A stretch of 64,000 nucleotides of DNA from contig NZ_RJSE01000002.1 in NCBI RefSeq assembly GCF_003725695.1, positions 1 through 64,000 of the forward strand, read 5' to 3'. The stretch comes from Nocardioides marmoriginsengisoli. GTDB lineage: Bacteria; Actinomycetota; Actinomycetes; Propionibacteriales; Nocardioidaceae. The notes beneath the pieces are model-generated. The model did no database searches. It worked only from the letters and a program-made list of their open reading frames with translations, and was not told where the DNA came from. The position numbers and the translations under genes were made by a program. The first letter of the stretch is position 1, and each line of letters starts with the position of its first letter. This document shows, piece by piece, positions 58,984 through 64,000 of the stretch.

Positions 58984-59823
58984 CTAGAGCGGCGACGCGG
59001 TGTCGTCGTCCAGGGCAGCCTCGGCCGCGCTCCGGCCGCGGCGCCGGTCGATGGTCCGGGCGATCACCTCGGAGAAGATGAACAGCCCGGTCATCGGTAC
59101 CGCCAGGAACAGCATCGAGATCGGGTCGGTCGACGGCGTCGCCACGGCGGCGAAGATGAAGGTGCCGACGATGATCCAGGATCGGTGCTGGCCCAGGGTC
59201 GATCCCTTGACCACGCCCGCGAGGTTGAGCAGGACGACGAAGAGCGGGATCTCGAAGGCGATGCCGAACACCAGCAGCATCCGGGTCAGGAAGCTGAAGT
59301 ACTCGCCGAACTCGACCAGGTTGTCCAGACCGCTCGGCGTGAAGCCGATCAGCACCTCGAGGCCCTTCGGCAGGACGTAGTAGCCGACGCCGACGCCGCC
59401 CAGGAAGAGCGGGCCCGCGATCGCGACGAACACCCGGGTCCAGCGCTTCTCGTTGGAGTGCAGTCCCGGCAGGATGAACGCCCAGATCTGGTACAGCCAG
59501 AACGGGGCCGAGACCACCAGGGCGGCCATCGAGCAGAGCTTCAGGTTGAGCATCAACGGGCCGGTGGCACCCTTGATGTAGGCCTTGGTCTGAACGTCGG
59601 CGCCCAGTGCCTTGCGCGCGTCGTTGTACGGGTTCATGACCAGGTCGAGCAGCCGGTCGTAGAAGAAGAACGACACGATCAGCAGGACCAGGAAGACGGC
59701 CAAGGACCGCATCAGCCGTCCGCGCAGCTCCCGGAAGTGATCCGCGAGCGCCATCCGGCCGCCTTCGCCGGAACCGGTGCTGGTCCTGACCTGAAACAGG
59801 CGTGCGGCACCGACTAGAGACAC
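58984..59823 (-). CDS. tatC: Sec-independent protein translocase TatC
   Basis: 279 aa; six membrane helices and the signal-binding glutamate in 'LADHFRELRGRLMRSL' and 'FGIAFEIPLFVVLLNLAG'. Binds twin-arginine signals. GTG start 12 bp after tatA; an ATG at 59754 (AAGGCGG upstream) is the alternative, and mycobacterial TatC also has a longer N-terminus. Confidence 0.93.
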   Translation of the reverse strand: MSLVGAARLFQVRTSTGSGEGGRMALADHFRELRGRLMRSLAVFLVLLIVSFFFYDRLLDLVMNPYNDARKALGADVQTKAYIKGATGPLMLNLKLCSMAALVVSAPFWLYQIWAFILPGLHSNEKRWTRVFVAIAGPLFLGGVGVGYYVLPKGLEVLIGFTPSGLDNLVEFGEYFSFLTRMLLVFGIAFEIPLFVVLLNLAGVVKGSTLGQHRSWIIVGTFIFAAVATPSTDPISMLFLAVPMTGLFIFSEVIARTIDRRRGRSAAEAALDDDTASPL

Positions 59824-59835
59824 GGGTGCGCCGAC

Positions 59836-60084
59836 TCAGTCGGTCTTGTCGGCCTGGCGCTCCGCTTCGGCGCGAGCAGCATCCGCCTCACGTCCCTCGA
59901 GCGGCTTGGCCTCGGCCGGGGTCTCGTCGTCATCGTCGATCAGGCCCTTGGTCTCGGCCTTGAAGATGCGCAGCGCCCGGCCGGAGCCGCGGGCGAGCTC
60001 AGGGAGCTTCTTGGCACCGAACAGGAGGACCACCACGGCCAGAACCAGGATGATCTCGGGGGCGCCGATTCCGCCTCTGAACAC
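59836..60084 (-). CDS. tatA: Sec-independent protein translocase TatA
   Basis: 82 aa: 'GIGAPEIILVLAVVVLLFGAKKLPELARGSGRAL' is the TatA helix-hinge-amphipathic helix with FGxKKLPELAR, followed by an acidic tail. GTG start with GAGG upstream. Forms the transport pore with TatC. Confidence 0.95.
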   Translation of the reverse strand: MFRGGIGAPEIILVLAVVVLLFGAKKLPELARGSGRALRIFKAETKGLIDDDDETPAEAKPLEGREADAARAEAERQADKTD

Positions 60085-60093
60085 TGTGCTGCC

Positions 60094-61113
60094 TCATTCC
60101 GCTCGGCTGGTGGTGCTGTCGGTTTCATCGTACGCCGTGGCTCGCTGCAACCGGAGCGCATCCTGGGCAACGCCCCGAATCCGGTCGCTGAGCTCCGCAG
60201 GCTCGAGGACGGTCAGCCCGTGCCCGAAGCGCATCGCCAGGCGCAGCAACCACAGCTCGTCGGAGACCGCCAGGGTGACCTCGAGGCCGTCGTCAGGGGT
60301 GTCGGTGACGCTGAGCACCGGGTAGTACTCGGCGAACCACCGCATCCGGGCGGTTAGCCGGAGCCGGACCACCAGGTCGTCGGGGCTCGACTCGAACAAC
60401 CCCTCCGCGAGGTCCCGCGGGGTCAGGTCGTGGCGCTCGCGATCGGTCTCCAGGACGCTGACCGAGCTGATCCGGTCCACCCGGAAGAGCCGGCGGGCCT
60501 CGGCCTGGTGGCACCAGGCGTCCAGGTAGGTCTTGCCGTCCTGCAGCAGCAGGGCGATCGGGTCGACCACCCGGTCGGTGGTCTCGTCGCGACTCGGGAC
60601 GACGTACTGGATCCGGGCCTGCTTGTTGGTGCGCAGCGCCCACTCGAGCTCGTTGCGCGCCTTGGTCAGCGCCGGCCGCTGCTCGGGGACCCGTACGTCG
60701 ACCAGGGGCAGCGCCCCCGCCTCGGTGGCCGCCTCGAGCTTGGCGAGCGTGCGCTCGACGACCTCGCGGGAGGCCACTGTGCTGGAGTCCAGCAGCGCCC
60801 GTAGCGCGACGATCAGCGCGGACGCCTCGTTGCTGCCCAGGCGAAGCGGCCGCGCCAGGTACTCGGCGTTGTCGATCCGGACCAACCCGTCGGGGTCGTC
60901 CAGCAGCGCCTCGACGTTGATGTCGATCAGCTCGCCGGGACCGAACCCGGGCAGACCGCACATGTACAGAACCCGCAGGTCCTTGAGGATCTGGTCGGGG
61001 CTGACCGAGAAGTCGGCGGCCACCTCGCGCAGGGGGACCTCTCCCCGCGCCTGCAGGTACGGCGCCAGCGCCAGCAGCCGGGCCAGCTGGTCCTTGGTCG
61101 ACGCGCTGCTCAT
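60094..61113 (-). CDS. pafC: WYL-domain regulator PafC
   Basis: 339 aa. N-terminal winged helix 'LARLLALAPYLQARGEVPLREVAADFSVSPDQILKDLRVLY' and WYL-type domain with 'LLQDGKTYLDAWCHQAEARRLFRVDRI'. Forms the PafBC heterodimer that activates RecA/LexA-independent DNA-damage genes in mycobacteria. ATGA overlap with pafB. Confidence 0.93.
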   Translation of the reverse strand: MSSASTKDQLARLLALAPYLQARGEVPLREVAADFSVSPDQILKDLRVLYMCGLPGFGPGELIDINVEALLDDPDGLVRIDNAEYLARPLRLGSNEASALIVALRALLDSSTVASREVVERTLAKLEAATEAGALPLVDVRVPEQRPALTKARNELEWALRTNKQARIQYVVPSRDETTDRVVDPIALLLQDGKTYLDAWCHQAEARRLFRVDRISSVSVLETDRERHDLTPRDLAEGLFESSPDDLVVRLRLTARMRWFAEYYPVLSVTDTPDDGLEVTLAVSDELWLLRLAMRFGHGLTVLEPAELSDRIRGVAQDALRLQRATAYDETDSTTSRAE

Positions 61114-62090
61114 CGCTCGACCCCCGCCAGCAGCGACAACCGGCTCAGCACCAGGTCGCGAAGTTCCGGCGGATCGACCGCGACCACGTCACCCAGGTGC
61201 GAGACGACGTCGCCGGCCAGCTGCTCGTAGGAGAACGTGGAGACCCGCAGCCGGTCCCAGGCGCTGGCCTCGTCCGGGCCGGGCACGGGACCCTCCACGG
61301 CGACGGCCAGGCGACGCAGCAGGACCGCCGTCCCGTGCCGGGCGAGCACGGTGGCCTCGACGGTCGGCCGGACCGGGGTGAGGTTGGCGGTCAGTGCCCG
61401 GATGTCGGTCCCGGGCGGCACCTCGAACGATCCGGGGCGGCCGTCGGCGACGACCTCGCCCTCGACCCGACTGAGCCGGAAGAGTCGCGGCGCCTGCCGA
61501 TCTCGGTCGAAACCGAGCACGTACCAGCGCTCCCGCGAGGTGACGACGCCCCACGGTTCCAGGTGCCGCAGCAGCGGTTCGGTGTCCTTCGGGCGCCGGT
61601 ACTGGAAGCGGACCGGCGTCCGGCTGATCGTGCTCGACCACATCGCGTCGAAGGAGGGCTCCTCCGCCTCGACCCGCGGCTGCAGCACGTCCAGCGCGCG
61701 GCGGTCGACCTCGTGGCCGGCGGCGCGCAGCTTCACCAGCGCCTGGGAGGTGGCGGAGGCCAGTCCGGCGTGCTGCCAGACCCGGGCCGCCAGTCCGAGG
61801 ACGGCGACCTCGTCGGGCTCCAGGGCGAGATCGGGGAGCTCGAAGGCGTCCCGCGCGATCCGGTAGCCCTGCTCGTCCTCGAAGAACTTGTCGACATGAC
61901 CGAGCTCGAGCGGGATGCCGAGGGCGCGCAGCTCCGCCTTGTCGCGCTCGAACATCTTCTCGAACGCCTCGTCCTCGGAGCCGCGGTAGCCCTCGATGAC
62001 CTCGCGGATGCGCTCCTTGGTCACGTAGTTGCGCGAGACCAGCAGCATGATCACGAGGTTCAACAGGCGTTCCGACTTGGTCGCGGTCAT
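61110..62090 (-). CDS. pafB: WYL-domain regulator PafB
   Basis: 326 aa from MTATKSERLLNLVIML. Winged helix 'RNYVTKERIREVIEGYRGSEDEAFEKMFERDKAELRALGIPLE' and WYL 'ERWYVLGFDRDRQAPRLFRLSRV'. Partner of PafC. GGAGAGGAG upstream. Confidence 0.93.
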   Translation of the reverse strand: MTATKSERLLNLVIMLLVSRNYVTKERIREVIEGYRGSEDEAFEKMFERDKAELRALGIPLELGHVDKFFEDEQGYRIARDAFELPDLALEPDEVAVLGLAARVWQHAGLASATSQALVKLRAAGHEVDRRALDVLQPRVEAEEPSFDAMWSSTISRTPVRFQYRRPKDTEPLLRHLEPWGVVTSRERWYVLGFDRDRQAPRLFRLSRVEGEVVADGRPGSFEVPPGTDIRALTANLTPVRPTVEATVLARHGTAVLLRRLAVAVEGPVPGPDEASAWDRLRVSTFSYEQLAGDVVSHLGDVVAVDPPELRDLVLSRLSLLAGVER

Positions 62091-62124
62091 GCTGCTCCTC
62101 TCCTGCTGCCCCGGGATCTCGGAA

Positions 62125-63066
62125 TCAACTGACGCCCAGCACGTCAACGACCCAAGCGACTATTTCATTCTCGGCGACCCGCGGACCGGTCGCCACGCTG
62201 GGCGGTCCGGCTCGGCCGATCACCAGCACCCTGCTCCCCTGCCGGACGCCCACCAGGGCGTCGTCCCAGGCGGCGGCCGAGCCCTCGGCCCCGATCGGGA
62301 CCACCACCGGCTCCTTGAAGTACGTGTCCGCGTACGGCGCTCCGGCGCCCCACACCTGGCCGAGGAAGTGCAGCGTCACCAGGCTGTGGTCGCGCACCCG
62401 CGGACCCTCCCCGGTGATCAGCGGTACCACCCGGGTCGCGGTGGGCCGCTTCCCGCCGGGGAAGAGCACCCCGACCGGGAGATCCTCGACCGTCTGCACC
62501 TGCGGAGCGTCGGCCACCGGTCCCTCGACCTTGCCGTTCGCCAGGGTCAGAGCCTTCGACGGAGGCACCGAGACCACGTCGGCCACCACGACCAGGTCGT
62601 CCTCGGCGCGGACACCCTCCGGCGGTACTCCGCCCGCGCCGTAGGCATCGGCGCCGGTCAGGGCGACCACGATCCTGCTGCCCTGGCGCTGGCCGACGAT
62701 CGCGTCGGTGAGCGCCGGGAACAGGGTGTCGTCGGAGCTCTTCGCGACCACCGGAGCGGTCCTGCCGTCGTAGGTGGAGAGGACCCGCTCGCCGGTACGG
62801 GCGTCGTACAGGGAGAGCTGGAGCACGAACAGCTGGTCGATCTGGACGGCCGGGCCGTTCCCGGTCACGACCACCTCGCTTCGCGTCCGCGGCACGTCCA
62901 GCGGGGCGGCGATCCGGACGCCGGGCATGGTGCCGACCGCGCCGCTCACGCCGAGCCCCGGGAGCGAACGATCGCCGTGCTTGCCGCTCACCGTGCCGGA
63001 GCAGCCGGCCAGCAGAGCCAGGGTGCCCAGCACCGCGGCGGCGCGGAGCAGGGACGGTCGAGGCAC
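62125..63066 (-). CDS. FKBP-type peptidyl-prolyl isomerase lipoprotein (two domains)
   Basis: 313 aa. Signal and lipobox ALLAGC; two FKBP-like halves ('LYDARTGERVLSTYDG ... ALTDAIVGQRQGSRIVVALTG' and 'VTLHFLGQVWGAG ... WDDALVGVRQGSRVLVIG'). Exported folding factor. Lies between pafA and pafB, breaking the paf cluster. The GTG at 63066 is chosen over that at 63072, because TAACCT ends 6 nt before it. Confidence 0.9.
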   Translation of the reverse strand: MPRPSLLRAAAVLGTLALLAGCSGTVSGKHGDRSLPGLGVSGAVGTMPGVRIAAPLDVPRTRSEVVVTGNGPAVQIDQLFVLQLSLYDARTGERVLSTYDGRTAPVVAKSSDDTLFPALTDAIVGQRQGSRIVVALTGADAYGAGGVPPEGVRAEDDLVVVADVVSVPPSKALTLANGKVEGPVADAPQVQTVEDLPVGVLFPGGKRPTATRVVPLITGEGPRVRDHSLVTLHFLGQVWGAGAPYADTYFKEPVVVPIGAEGSAAAWDDALVGVRQGSRVLVIGRAGPPSVATGPRVAENEIVAWVVDVLGVS

Positions 63067-63072
63067 CGGCAC

Positions 63073-63078
63073 AGGTTA
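63073..63078 (-). promoter_or_regulatory. -10 element TAACCT, leaderless promoter of the FKBP lipoprotein
   Basis: Ends 6 nt before the GTG at 63066 on the minus strand. Confidence 0.55.
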
Positions 63079-63107
63079 GCGAGATCGGGCCGAGATGCGA
63101 ACCGGAT

Positions 63108-64000
63108 TCACATGCCCTCGATCAGCCGCTCCACCCGCTCGTCGTGGGACCGGAACGGGTCCTTGCACAGGACGGTGCGCTGGGCCTGGTCGTTCAGCTT
63201 CAGGTGCACCCAGTCGACGGTGAAGTCGCGCCGGCGCTCCTGGGCACGCTTGATGAAGTTGCCGCGCAGCCGGGCCCGGGTGCTCTGCGGCGGGATCGAC
63301 TTGGCCGCGAAGACGTCCAGGTCGTTGGTGACCCGGGCGACCGCCCCGCGCTTCTCCAGCAGGTAGTAGAGCCCGCGGTCGCGGTGGATGTCGTGGTACG
63401 CGAGGTCGAGCTGGGCGATCCGCGGGTGGCCCAGCGACAGGTCGTGCTGGGCTCGGTACCGCTCGATCAGCTTCCACTTGATCACCCAGTCGATCTCGCG
63501 CTCGACGAGCGACAGGTCGCCGGACTCGACGGCCTTGAGGCCGCGCTCCCACAGGTCCAGCGCCCGCTCGATGGTCGGCGTGTGCAGCTCACGACGGTCG
63601 ACGAAGTCGCGCGCCCGGGACAGGTACTCGGACTGGATCTCCAGCACGCTGGCCTCGCGGCCGTTGGCGAGCAGGACCTTCTTCCGGCCGGTCATGTCGT
63701 GCGAGATCTCCCGGATCGCCCGGATCGGGTTCTCCATCGTGAGGTCGCGCATCACCACGCCCTCCTCGATCATCCGCAGCACCAGGTCGCAGCTGGCCAC
63801 CTTGAGCAACGTGGTCGTCTCGGACATGTTCGAGTCGCCGACGATCACGTGCAGCCGGCGGAACCGCTCGGCATCGGCGTGCGGCTCGTCGCGGGTGTTG
63901 ATGATCGGGCGCGACCGGGTGGTGGCGCTGGAGACGCCCTCCCAGATGTGCTCGGCGCGCTGGCTCAGCGAGTACGACGCTCCGCGCGGGGTCTGGATCA
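63108..64000 (-). CDS. pafA: Pup-protein ligase PafA (5' end outside window)
   Basis: C-terminal 297 codons. '[28 protein letters not shown]' and '[21 protein letters not shown]' are the glutamine-synthetase-like core; '[24 protein letters not shown]' is near the C-terminus. It attaches Pup to lysines of proteins for the proteasome. Frame is open to the right edge. Confidence 0.95.
   Translation of the reverse strand, partial: IQTPRGASYSLSQRAEHIWEGVSSATTRSRPIINTRDEPHADAERFRRLHVIVGDSNMSETTTLLKVASCDLVLRMIEEGVVMRDLTMENPIRAIREISHDMTGRKKVLLANGREASVLEIQSEYLSRARDFVDRRELHTPTIERALDLWERGLKAVESGDLSLVEREIDWVIKWKLIERYRAQHDLSLGHPRIAQLDLAYHDIHRDRGLYYLLEKRGAVARVTNDLDVFAAKSIPPQSTRARLRGNFIKRAQERRRDFTVDWVHLKLNDQAQRTVLCKDPFRSHDERVERLIEGM

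Overview
The window looks like chromosomal DNA of a high-GC actinobacterium of the Nocardioidaceae type (Nocardioides or a close relative). Codon third positions are almost always G or C. Two blocks have the gene order known from Mycobacterium: pgsA-like / DUF881 / Sbp / DUF881 / gcvH / garA / merR / bifunctional nuclease / merR / gcvP (1.5-10.6 kb), and 5'-3' exonuclease / helY / tatC / tatA / pafC / pafB / pafA (53.8-64 kb). The species assignment is inference; the strain cannot be named from sequence alone.

Layout. 0-1.4 kb: 3' part of the window's first gene, a secreted Ig-repeat protein (minus strand). 1.5-10.6 kb: the glycine cleavage/GarA/MerR block, with a glycine riboswitch before gcvP. 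10.5-24.3 kb: a beta-lactamase-fold hydrolase, TldD/TldE, SbcCD, FdhD, aminopeptidase N, OsmC, a cyclophilin lipoprotein and an aldo-keto reductase. 24.5-26.7 kb: VanZ and an ArsR/SRPBCC cassette with visible operators. 26.75-35.73 kb: a filamentous-phage (inovirus) prophage of about 8.95 kb, inserted at a dif-like Xer site. 35.8-47 kb: accessory metabolic genes (CcdA, two zinc alcohol dehydrogenases, VapBC, thioesterase, epoxide-hydrolase-like protein, XRE-MurA fusion, GDPD, MFS). 47.2-48.1 kb: rbpA and fxsA. 48.5-53.8 kb: the beta-lysine (lysine aminomutase) catabolic cluster. 53.8-64 kb: exonuclease, Lrp regulator, HelY, lipid kinase, Tat translocase and the Pup-ligase neighbourhood, ending inside pafA.

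The main discovery is the prophage. It encodes no integrase. Reading from a promoter near 35.3 kb leftwards it carries a candidate ssDNA-binding protein, several 26-32 residue membrane peptides, a 50-residue pVIII-like coat protein followed directly by a strong terminator, a 607-residue pIII-like adsorption protein, a pVI-like protein, a Zot/pI ATPase and an HUH replication protein. This is the V-VII/IX-VIII-III-VI-I order of classical filamentous phages. Both ends carry the same 17-bp core with the XerC arm and central region of a dif site; only the left end has a good XerD arm. A fragment homologous to the 3' end of the phage's own HTH gene sits just outside the right end, which points to an earlier integration at the same place.

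Transcription signals are unusually readable. About twenty genes start 6-7 nt (one 9 nt) after a TANNNT -10 element, the layout of leaderless transcripts, and this fixes several start codons. In two divergent pairs (pepN/osmC and thioesterase/LEH) the two -10 elements overlap on opposite strands and both starts lie exactly 7 nt away. No tRNA, rRNA, CRISPR array or insertion sequence was seen.
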